Source: Tomocerus qinae (lineage: Eukaryota; Arthropoda; Collembola; Entomobryomorpha; Tomoceridae). Taken from it: 64,000 nt of DNA. This document shows positions 41,201 to 52,000 of this stretch, one piece after another. The notes beneath the pieces were generated by a model. It worked only from the letters and a program-made list of their open reading frames with translations. It made no database searches and was not told where the DNA came from. The DNA lies in the NCBI GenBank assembly GCA_020055645.1, contig CM034547.1, forward strand, positions 6,696,001-6,760,000, given 5' to 3'. Numbering within the stretch: the first letter of the stretch is position 1; every line of letters begins with the position of its first letter. The position numbers and the translations under genes were made by a program.

Positions 41201-42819
41201 TTTGTATTTTATGAACCCATCCGAACAGATTTGTGTGAGAGCGGCTTTGGTGGTGAGGTGAAATGTGAAAAGACTGCCAAGTTTGTGCGAGATCATGCTA
41301 CAGGATCCGGATTGATCGAACTTCACAAACTCGTGGTGGAGAAAGGAATGAGCTGGAAGGCAGCGATGGCCAAATACGAGGAACTTGCAGGGAAATATGC
41401 AGCTTACTATTTATCTTCTCAGGTGCGTTGCGTGTACTTGAATCGTATCGTTCGTGGTTTATTTTATGCTCCTTTTTCGATTTGATTTACTTTCAGCCTA
41501 TTTTATCCTCCATGCCCATTTTACTCCAACTCAATACTGCAGTTCTCAATATTCGTTTGCGCTAGACCCATTTTTCTGTTTATGCTTACATATTTGATGG
41601 AATAGCAGTTAAATCAAAAGTTATGAGAGAACACATTCGCGCTGTATCGTAAATTCTATTCTAGTGCCAATATACGGTAATGTAGTAGGCCACACTTCAT
41701 TCACTTATCCAACTAATGTTTTCCTGTTTTTATATAGGGCAAAGCTGGAAAACACATGGCATTTCTGGTGACGGCAGATCCAAATTCCAGCTCCACTTCA
41801 CAGACCAAAAATTCTCAATCTCTGTACTGTTTGTTCAAACCTAATGCAGGCTTACTGGTTCGTGTTCTCCCTCTGTTTTATTAAAAGTTTTTCTTCTGGA
41901 ATGATGTGAAAGCAAAGGAAAATAAAACAAAGCAATGAATGCTATTGCTCACTCTTTTCGCAGCATTATACTAAACCAGATCTTCCCCACTCAGCACATT
42001 GGTAGTAGTAGTAATAATAAGACTGCTCTTCTGGTGCTCTCTGAGTGAGTGAGTGTTGGCACTGCACTGTGTTATTATCTTTGTTTTCTCTGTAAGATTA
42101 CTAATATAAGCTAGAAAGACATGTATTGCATGTACCTACCTAAATATCCCAGCGATCTTTAATAATAACGATTGTTTGTTGGAGCGTGATATTGACTGTG
42201 TTGTAATGTGTTGTTTGTTACAGTTTAGACGTGTTACACTTGCAGACATCTCCAAGAAAAATAGACAAGTGGAGCCTGAGGTTGCTCAGTCTCACTGGGC
42301 ACGACAATATGAAGCCTCGAAGAGCCTATGCAGTCATGTTCTTTGGTAAATTGTGACATCCGAGATTTAATTTACTCCAACTGAGGTGGTCATTTCACGA
42401 TGATGACAAGCAATAAGATTATAGTATCGAAAATTTATTGCAATTACAGGAAAGGGAACTGTTCCAGACAGACAGAAGGCGGTAAACTATGTGAGTCGGG
42501 ATTGCGGACGAAAACTTATCATGTGCTAAGTGGAGCTGTGCTCTCAGTGTGGAATGAAGTGGAGGCTGTTCTCGGATCCCATAAAGATACGGCTAAAATG
42601 CAGATAGTCAGAGTAAAATCTGGAGAACAGAAGTTTGTGGGTCTACTCATTCCAAACTGTTTTGTTGATGAACTAATGAAAAAGCTGGGGAAGACCAAGG
42701 TAGTCGCTGCAATAAATCAGGAAGATGAACGTGACCGTGAACACGGAAGGCAAAGCCAGACTCTTGCACAGACTTGCAATTACGGTTACAATCAGCCCTG
42801 GCATCGCTACATCCCGTGA
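35213..42819 (+). CDS. sno: strawberry notch (SBNO) helicase-like regulator, 19 exons
   Basis: Exons: 35213-35438, 35660-35790, 37129-37417, 37486-37820, 37903-38152, 38240-38382, 38482-38633, 38768-38887, 38981-39033, 39228-39541, 39644-39749, 39823-39987, 40172-40284, 40395-40690, 40913-41028, 41229-41422, 41738-41857, 42224-42345, 42450-42819. They join in phase to 1204 residues. SBNO proteins are nuclear regulators with a split SF2-type helicase core; in flies the gene acts with Notch and EGFR signalling. Visible features are an acidic N-terminus, Walker [11 protein letters not shown] (216-225), a DECH box (331-334), [17 protein letters not shown], an acidic Ser/Asp linker in exon 10, [20 protein letters not shown] (motif VI, through about 768), and the C-terminal GMSWKAAM and [11 protein letters not shown] blocks. 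It is shorter than human SBNO1 or fly Sno, mainly at the N-terminus and linker. Exon 9 has an alternative in-phase donor at 39097. The first exon may be preceded by a UTR exon. Confidence 0.95.
35912..36439. mobile_element. GC-rich MITE in SBNO intron 2, TA target duplication
   Basis: Inverted ends read GAGGGTTGCACGGGC on the left and, reverse-complemented, GAGAGTTGCACGGGG on the right, each flanked by TA (35910-35911 and 36440-36441). The inside is far richer in GC than the surroundings and repeats a CCCGTG-type motif. One segment near 35947-36000 recurs at about 36304-36360. No transposase frame is present. A non-autonomous DNA element with a TA target site is the simplest reading. Confidence 0.7.
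36008..36144. mobile_element. small hAT-like MITE nested in the GC-rich element
   Basis: The ends are CAGGGCC and GGCCCTG, with further inverted similarity (GCAGCCAG against CTGGCTGC). The flanking 8-mers GCTTGTAC and GCCTATAC match at six of eight positions, fitting a decayed 8-bp target duplication as made by hAT elements. It is 137 bp with no coding capacity and interrupts the outer element, so it inserted later. Confidence 0.65.
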
Positions 42820-43022
42820 AATGAATGGAGACAAAATTTCACTCACTCTCTTCAATTCCTTTAGCACTGCTTACAATTAGACGGAGGTAGGTACTTTTAA
42901 TTCACATACATACACGCATTAGCATTCATTGGTTGTCTGCAATGTGAGATAACTAGCACAAGAGAAAAGAATGAATGATAACGTCAACGTTCTCTTTCTT
43001 CACGTTTTAATTTCGTAAAAGG

Positions 43023-43028
43023 TTTATT
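43023..43028 (-). terminator. candidate poly(A) signal of dipeptidase
   Basis: The minus strand reads AATAAA 62 bp past the dipeptidase stop codon, a normal distance. It lies about 200 bp downstream of the convergent SBNO stop. Confidence 0.55.
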
Positions 43029-43089
43029 ATAGTTATATATCTTCATTTAGCCAATTCACAAGTTTTTACTGTTACATCAGTTAGGCAAT

Positions 43090-46000
43090 TTAGAAAAACT
43101 TTCCAGTTATCAGACCTGTTAAATTTACACCATTAGTCTTAGCGCCTTCAACTTTCAGGGATGTCTGCGCGGCTTCCACTCCTTGTAGCTCTTGGCTAAC
43201 CTAAGAATTTATAATATTATTGTTCAATAATAATAGTTCGTTATTCTTTCATCAGTATTAATATTTATTGTACTAATTAGCTTTATGTGGTAAATGTTAA
43301 TTAGTAGTTTACATGCTTATACATGCTAATAAATAAATATACAGAGATGTAATTGCTGTAAACATAAATGAATACAAATATTTTCTTAATTTTTGCACAT
43401 ACTTTTTCAACTTCTCCCAAAACACGCAAGATATTTCTGCCAGCAATTTTCTCCAGGTCGGATTCTGACCAGTGGCCTGTGTTGTACAAAGCCTCCAGTA
43501 AGTCGGGGTATTTAGAAACATCTTCCAAGCCAATGGGCATTCTAGACATTAAAATAGGTTAACAAAATCCTTGATATATTTATCATTTAATAGGAACGGA
43601 ACGGTAGTAGATTACCAATTAGATTAGCAGAAAGTAACATGGTTGGAAAACTTACATGTCTACTCCATCAAAGTCTCCTCCGAATCCAAGATGATCTGGT
43701 CCAGTCACGCTTCTGATGTGCTCTATATGATCTAATCAAAGAAAGAATTCAAAGGAAATGAGTACAGGAATTCTCCGTAACCCTTGAATTTCTACGAAAT
43801 CGATTTCTTTGACGTCCTAATAGAGGCTAAATACCTGTGCTGTGCATCGACAAAGATTTATATCTAGCTTATAGAGGAATTTGGGAAGGAAGAAAGTTGA
43901 GAGGGAAGAATTAAAGCAAGTATATTTAATTATATAGTACCGACGACATCCTTAATGGTAGCTCTCTGTCCATCCGTCCGAACAAATCCAGAGAAAAAGT
44001 TCATCATCACGACAGAATTGGTCTTTTTCTAAATGTAAAGAAAAAGTCGTTACGCAACGCAGCATGAGACGTCGACTTAGTAGAGTAAAAGTAGCAGCAG
44101 GGAAGAAAATTATATTTCGCTTAGTTCATTATTCAAGCGTTTCGTTTGTAAAAAAGCTTTTCTCTTTTGCTTATCATAAGCCAAGGTCGGGCTAGACTTG
44201 GCCTTTACTGATGAAAGTAATTTTAGCTGTAAGTAACGTAATATTATGTAGAGTAATCTATTGGTATTTTCCCCGAGGAAAACTCACAACAAGTTCCAGA
44301 ACATCGTCGGGCACATTTCTCTGGTGATCTGCAATTTTCTTTGAGCCAGAATGGGAGAATATAACCGGAGCTTTGGTTCTGGCCAGAGCAGCTTTCATCG
44401 TTAGAACCGAAGTATGCGAAAGGTCAACCATCATTCCCAGACGGTTCATCTCATCCACAATTTGCTAATAGCCATTAGGAAAAAAACATACGAATACACT
44501 AATAATAAATAGCTATCTACATGTTTTAATAATATTGTCATAATATTGCTATCGTATTCAAGAACTGGAGCATGCATCTCTCTCTACATATCTGCAATAT
44601 ACGCATACATATAAAGCATACGTTAAAACCTACATATAAGTATATATGTTTTAATCTTGAGTGTATAGTTAATAGTTTAAACATACCAGTCCAAAGTCGC
44701 TTAATCCATTATGCTCTACTGGGAGTAGGTTCTTTTCTTCTTTCGTTTCAACCCAATTACTGTCCGCCCTTTGCGCAAAAACATATTTAATATCAACAAT
44801 ATCCCTTCAGAAACATGAAACATCCTTTCTTTCTTTATAGCACTCTGAACATTTAATTTATGAACATTTCTTTTATATCGTAGATACTGTTACATATATA
44901 CATACGAAGATCTTATACTAAAACGTTGGTAAAAAATAAGTAGATGTGCTGTAAGCGAAAGCGTAACAATAAGATCTTATTTTAAGTAGTACTTGGGAAG
45001 TTACATTAACGTACCATGGATTATTACAGTTATGTGTCAGTGTCAGATAGCGAGCTCCCAATTCATACAAGATTCGAAGAATTCCCAAATTGGATTGAAT
45101 GGAGTGCCCCCCTTCAACTCCAATAAAAGTGGCAATCTTTCCTTTGCTTATGGCGTCTTGGGCATCTTCAAAGTTCATATAGTGCATGAATTGCAATAAG
45201 TTGAGAAGGAATTAATAGCATAACATACCAGCGTTAATATTTAAGACTATGTACATAATAAAGTTTCAAGAACTCTTGATCTCTACTACTTATACAAAAC
45301 TTGCCGTTTATTGCTTCTCCATATCAAATTGTTTACTAATGAAACTTTTTGAATATTTATGGCCAAATTAGTTGAGTGGGAGTTAAAGAGCTTTGAAGTT
45401 TCAAGCTAACATTCAAACTTGATTCATGCTCTTCATCTTTCTTCACTAAGAATGCGTAAACATCCTTACGAATTTTTGTGCATACTCAGGTACAACAGTC
45501 ACATTATACAAACAACGTAAGGCCTAACAAACTAGTATCCTTTTTTTACATTGTACCTAATTTTCAAGTTGTAAACTACAAATGTTTACTGAAATACTGA
45601 ATGGAAAAATCTTTTGGTGATTTTAGTTTAAATCTGTAAAATGTTAAGAAACCAAAATACCGTTAAGACATTTCGAAAAATGTAAGTCCTTGTTGTATTT
45701 CTTGATAAGTCGTTTGAGGACATCAATCTGCTCCAACGTCTGTTCCACTGCATCTCTGTACTGTGTCGTGCACTCCACGAACGCTGAAAAAAACTGATTA
45801 CACATTAAACACAGATAGTAAGAAACTTCTGAGAGAATTGTATTGAGGATAGATTGCTTTTAGTGCAATTAGTAACACATTTAGTATTTACAGCATGATT
45901 TTTCTAACAGACTGTATTTTCCCTACCAAAAGCAATGTGAGATGTTCTAAAAATTAACCAGAGCGTAATTTCAGCCGTACTAAAAAGTTACAGCAACCGG

Positions 46001-49000
46001 ACGGAATTGTCACTAAAACATCAGGCGAATTTTTACAGCTCGAGTAGCAATAAAAAGTTTGCAGATTTCCCATTAAGTAGCATGGACTGCCAATAACAAA
46101 ACTGCTTCACCGTGCAAGTTCACACTTAAAGATAGTTATAAGTTAACTTTTCTCATGAATATCTGCAATATTTTCTGGATGGATGCTTTATCGCTCCCAC
46201 TCGAATCCAACTGAATCTGTTAGACAGCGGAAATGGCATAAGAATACACTGTCACACTAACAATAAGTGAAATCCGAGAAAAGAAAAGTGATTTTCCGTA
46301 GTCCCTCTGCTATACAGAGCAAGGTGACCAGCATCTGGCTTTGCAATTTTGGGACGTTAAATATTATTAAACAAACAGGAAATTAGTGGCCATCTGGCAT
46401 AGAATGGAATTGGAACTATGTATATGTTACAGGAAATTGTACAGACTGGACATATGCAAAATACCTATGATATAATATTTAAAGTGAAAAACCAAAATTT
46501 TGATTTTTAACGGACCTAACCTAATCTAAATTGCATGAAATTACATCAAACTTACATGAAAGTACATTTGACAGTCAACAAAATGTTTTTAATTAGGTTA
46601 GGTTCGATGAAAATCTAAATTTGGATTTTTTTATTTTACACATAACCTAGGCATTTTGCATATGTCCGGTCTAAATTTCGAAAGGTAGACACCCAGCGTA
46701 ATCATGCGTATTGGATATTGTGGTCAAACACGTACCCAGAAGAGGCTAGAGGGTCACCAGCCCCTTACCCAGTTCAGCTCAGTTATTGCCATAACTATTT
46801 ATGGCGACCCCCCTTACTCAATTTTTTGAGTTCCAATTCCAACCCTAACGTATATGAGTGCAAATATATTGCTCTATCTAAAACGGTAGGTATTTTGCAT
46901 ATGAATGATACTATGAAAAAATGTTTTGGACTGTTGTTTTCATGAAATAATTTGCAAATTCGTTGATTTTCATCAGTTGAATTTATAATGTGGACTTTTT
47001 TTACTTTGAAAGTTGTGGTCAACTTAAAGATAAGTGAGATGAGGGTTGGGTTGACGTTGTCTAGTCTCTCTAGTCTTAAGTCCAGCATATCGGGAAGCAA
47101 ACAATTTATAGTTATCCGAATGGGATGTGATCTGAGCCATTTTATTTCTCTATCTGTTTCACTCGAGCGATCTGAAATCTGATAGAGAAAGCTGGCTTTC
47201 AGTGAAATATATTTGATTGAAATCTGTGAAAGTGTACTTGTTTGGGTTTCTAAGGATTGGAGTTGTTGTTCTCTGAAATGAAACACTGCCCTGTTTCGCC
47301 TGTCCCACTTGTTCCTAATGGAACTTTTTCTCGTTTGTTGCTGTTGATGTTTCTGACTGTTTTTAACCTTCGCATACTACTCTGAAGTATTGCGATATTA
47401 GGTATCTCTGAACCCGTTTCCGATTTCATCTTAGATAAGAAATAAGCAAGAACAACATTTCTAACAAATGATCCATGCATTATGCATGCAATTTACCTAC
47501 AGAACAACCAAACTGTCGATTTTGACAACTGTTATGCTTACGATAAAAAAATGTGCATTACAAAAACAAAATTTTGGTAAAAGCCTTTTGTTTTACCACT
47601 GCGCCAACTTTTCCAGCGCGAAGTCTCGGCAGATCCGTGTGCGAACTATTCAGATCTTTCCAAATAGGTTGTTGTCGTAGGTCCTCATCAAACTTTACGT
47701 TTGTCAAATCATTTTGAAAAGACTCCCTCAAATTCATAGCCACGTCATTATGCCTGGGAATATAAAACCAAGATATATTTTTGTATACTTAATAAGAAAA
47801 TTACGACCATGAATAATATTCGTGCATCACTTCCTTAGTAGATAAAAGTTTAAAGGCTGAAGAGATTTCGTCTGATGTTGTGTAGCAAGATAATAATGAT
47901 ACCGATAAGGCAATAATTCTAGAATGGGTGTAGTAAAGGCTAGAAAGACAAGTTGCTTTATGCTTGATGTATTATTGTAAGAAAGTGCTAACAATAAGTA
48001 AACCCAAGTTAACTTGTGAAATGCCTATCAATTAAAGTAACATAAACGAAATGAAATGCCATCCATCCAACCAGAAATAGACTGAAAAAGTAAAGTACTT
48101 AAGTACTAACAAAGGAAAGTAACAAAATAAATAGTTAGTAAAGCTGAGCAGATGGCAATTGTCGAAAACTTGTGAAACTGTGTGAGATGAACTGAAACGA
48201 AAACTTTTACTTTATATCATCACACTCTCCTCTTCACTTTGCCAGCCGCAGTAAATCTTGCAAGAGCTACACGTAAAACCTCTACCTTGTCTTGTATTTT
48301 TAAAAGATAGACGTAGACTCCAAGAAGTCACTATATACTATAATGATATCTGTAGTAGTAGTAGGACCTGCAATATTATTATCACTTGCATACTTTATGT
48401 ATACCCAAAAACTCTAAAATGTTTTTATAGTTCTTTAGCCCATGAATTTTCAACTAATTGCTAATTGCTACACCAAGGTCATACTTTCAAAACACAAAAG
48501 GTTAAAGATTACTCGTACAGCGCAAGTTTTTAGGAATATTTCCGTATGTACTTAACATGGCGAGTTTTGTGCCTTGGTTTACAGTTAGAAATAGCATTAG
48601 TTAAAAATTGCTTACATACAGCTACTCAAGCATTTCAACAAAGGAAACTCCCATTTGAGTTATTTATTTCTCTTTACATGACAAAATACTTTACTTTTAC
48701 CCTTGCTCTTCTAAACTGCTTGAAAGCAAATAAATTTCATGCAACGACTACCTTATACATTATTTTCCACACTGCTACGGTCATAACAAAGTTTTTTATG
48801 GAGATTCTTATTATTTGTATATAGCTTATCTAATACGTGCGAAATCAAACACATTCTTCATGGAGAATTTGTATCTGCACGTCACGGATCTAAATATATA
48901 TACTTGTTCGTGTGTTGTTGCGGTTTAGTCTAGACTTTTAGTTGGACAGTTGCACTTACGCATCAATAAGCGGCTGGCGACGAAGAACTTCGGCCACGAT

Positions 49001-49093
49001 CTCTTTGGCGGTTTTCTCCCCTTCGGCTTTCGAACAACTCACCAGGGTAAGGAAAGTTAAGACTAATGCTATAGTGTCTATGTAGTTCTTCAT
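43090..49093 (-). CDS. DPEP: membrane dipeptidase (renal-type, M19 family), 10 exons
   Basis: Exons in order: 49093-48960, 47753-47597, 45793-45661, 45165-45015, 44768-44687, 44464-44288, 44028-43941, 43731-43656, 43541-43403, 43200-43090. They join in phase to 415 residues, near human DPEP1 (411). The family is zinc-dependent and cleaves dipeptides and related amides outside the cell. An N-terminal signal peptide is clear (hydrophobic run at about 8-19). Metal ligands by family pattern are His46 and Asp48 (DAHND, where the usual form is DGHND), Glu159 (GVEGGHS), His236 (DLSH) and His257 (FSHS). [12 protein letters not shown] and GFGGDFDGV are also intact. The C-terminus is not strongly hydrophobic, so a GPI anchor, usual in mammals, is not evident; secretion is possible. 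Exon 3 starts after cag at 45794-45796 and not after the second cag 10 nt later, because only the first keeps the frame and the FFSAFVEC block. Introns 1 and 2 are the longest. Confidence 0.95.
46446..46669. mobile_element. foldback MITE in dipeptidase intron 2
   Basis: About 85-nt imperfect inverted repeats make up most of this 224-bp unit. The left end reads CTGGACATATGCAAAATAC and the right end, reverse-complemented, CCGGACATATGCAAAATGC. Both arms carry CCTAACCTAAT further in. No ORF and no clear target duplication were seen. A related end motif recurs near 46886-46904. Confidence 0.65.
46795..47286 (-). other. unassigned long open frame inside dipeptidase intron 2
   Basis: A 163-codon frame on the dipeptidase strand, ending in TAG. 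It lacks an ATG near its 5' end; the first Met is about 70 codons in. An acceptor-like tract (tttcatttcag) sits near its start. I recognise no family. A shorter frame in another register (47250-47480) overlaps its 5' part. It may be a decayed element or chance. Confidence 0.2.
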
Positions 49094-52000
49094 CTCTCTA
49101 GTTGCTATTCAATCCAAAGAAGAATGGCACAACTTTTTCAAAAACCTTCCAAGTTTCTTTTCAACCTTCGATGACTACTTCTAACTAACTAATAATGCAA
49201 GTAAGCAAAATGATGCCAGAGTTACAGACTAAAAGACCTTTGTTTACTGTCAGAAAAGAATTTTGTTATCAAATTAACTGATTTTAAGTGGGACAAAATG
49301 AGAAAGTTCTCTCGTTGAACAATGCTTAAAGGACTCATTACAAATTGAGTTTGCCATTTGTTTGTTTTTAATTGCATAATTGTACTTGTACATCAAAATA
49401 ATTATTCTTTGTTATCCTCTGTCATAATATATTCCATTCTAGACTGTAGCACGTATCCCCAAAAGTTCATGTGAAATCATTCTAACTAAATTGTCTAATT
49501 ACTACACAAGTAAAACTTTTTATTTCCACAAAACAAGTAAAACCAGTACAAATGTTTTTGTATTTAACTTTTGTTTAAGCACCTCCGTCTGTTCATAAGA
49601 TGAATATGCACGTGGCTGACTGTGCTATGCTTTATGAAGGTATGCATTAGCATTGAATTGGGATACATTAATATTCACATTGATTCAATAGTAATGTGAA
49701 GGTAAAGGAGCTAATAAAAATAACTCCGTTCTATCCTTGAAAAGATAATAAAACTTTTCAGTCAGTTTGGGAATTGAATAATGCTCTTTGTTCACAGCGA
49801 CGACGAAATAGATGATTAAATATGATATTCAATGAATTTGAATGCTGCTGGTAATTATAGGTACACATGATAGTAAAACTTGTTAAGTAATAATTGAATA
49901 TCGGTAATGGACGGATCATTGGAATACACATTAATTTCACATTCTTCGTAAATAAATCGCCGTTTGGTTTGGGAACTGGCCAAACGGAAAAATGAATATT
50001 CTATATCGTCTGCAAACTGAAATTACAAATGTCTGTTCACACTATTCCTATTCCCCATTTAAATAGCAATAAAATAACAACCATTTCATCAGTTCTGAAA
50101 ATAGCAGAGGATGTTTTGCATGTATTAAACAAGTATCTCAAAAGCAGCATCAGGAAACTAGAAATGACAGGATATGACGCAAAAACTCTGGTTTTTGTAC
50201 ATTTGTATTACTTAAGTGCATCTAATATAATAGAAAAGTCCTCAAGGCTCGTCAAAGGAGTTTTGTTTTAGTCCAAAGAATAATCTGAATTCAGTAGAAA
50301 CTCTCTCTTTTGGAAATGTTTAATGGACAGGCAGGAAAATTATTTATGTGGATAAATAGTAAGTAGGTTAACGAAATACATTTGAATCCGGATTGCAAAA
50401 CCGGATTTTATCATGACTGGACAGGAATTATATTCGTATCACAAAGTAAGGCGCATATCAGTTTTTTCACTGTCAAAAATACATAACATCAATATCAATT
50501 ACTGTAAGTCTAAATCTATTTGTTTCATTTGTAGACAGGGGACATTTTAGATTTAGCAATGGCAAGGTAGTTCACCTTTACAGGGAGGAGTAGAAGTGAA
50601 TAAGGGAAGTCTTTGACATGCATTCAGGATCTGCTAATTAGTATGGGGTACGAATGGGGCGAATGTTTCTATTTCTGGTTGACACAATTGTTGAAACAGG
50701 AATAAAGAATTTTGGCATAATGCACAGAGTTGTTTTTGCACAAGCATTTAAATCAGTTGATATACAATACATACGTTTTGACATTCTTCTAATGATGATT
50801 CTGACAAATTAAGGCTTGAGGCAATTTATTTACTGTACGAGCAGCCAATTAGCACTACTTTTGCGTAGCGCGTTGCCTATGTTCAGCCAGCATTCAAAGA
50901 AACAAAAAGTCTACCTTAATGCCAAAAACAAAGAGAATTCCACAGAATTGTGCACACGAAATAGGTCCCATACAAATCCCAGCTATTTGTATTATTTACA
51001 TGTACGTAGACAAAAGACCTTTCCTCTCTGTCTAGAATCATTTGATTGGACTTGAGTAATATTACCCATTGAGTAATATTGAGTAATAAGAAATAGATCT
51101 GCCTACACAGCAGATATGCCCTGTTTCAACCTTTTATTGTATCAAAATAATTAAAATACATTCATTGCATCTGCAAAAATACTTTTTTACTAGAATGTCA
51201 AATAATGTGTTGTAATATGTGTACAACACGACAGTGTAATATGTTGTTCGGATTGACTTACATAAAAACACCTGTAACATAATTGTTCATATCCAATTTC
51301 CATGAAGGAATCTAAAGCCATGACATTTGTACGGAAACGAGTTTAGATTACAATTTACCGACGGTGGAATAGACTCAGCCATCAGATTTTATGTCTCACG
51401 TTTGGCTGACTGAGTAAACTGTGTAGGTTAGATTGTCATCTATCCATCCATTATAGCCCTCTGTAATAATAACAAATAAAACAGACTCGACAGACACATA
51501 AAAACGTTAGAAATCATTGAGTGGCTTGCAATGTTGGAAAATAAATGAATATTAAATATCAAATTCTATTTTTACTGATGTGTAGTTTCACTTGTTAGTT
51601 TTCTGGGAATCTGTAGAAATAATTCAATCTACAGCTGAGCTGTAAAACAGTAATACACTAACTATCTGTACCTGTGTATTACTCTACGGGTCATATTATA
51701 GATAAATACAGTTTGATGTGTCAGCATTGGAAGTTCGGACAGGTGCACGGTGTAGAATCGGAGGTGCTCATAAATAAATGGATCGGAATGATACAGCAGG
51801 AAATGTGGATGTGTTTCTCCTGGAATTAGTGGTTTGGATGGAGATGGACTCCTCTACCTTAAAGACATTTCTTTTTATTGAGACAATTGCCTAAATAAAT
51901 GTGACCATAAAATGGGAATCGATACGAGTCTTTGTTGCATCTACAGCTCATAATACATTATGCTACACATACGGACGATAAACATTGAAGACTCCCACCT

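Noticed and set aside
43301..43549. dipeptidase frame read through past 43403
   Set aside because: A GTATGT donor follows GEVEK, and the next exon at 43200 continues the family's C-terminus in phase.
45783..45785. second cag as the acceptor of dipeptidase exon 3
   Set aside because: It breaks the reading frame and removes the conserved FFSAFVEC segment.
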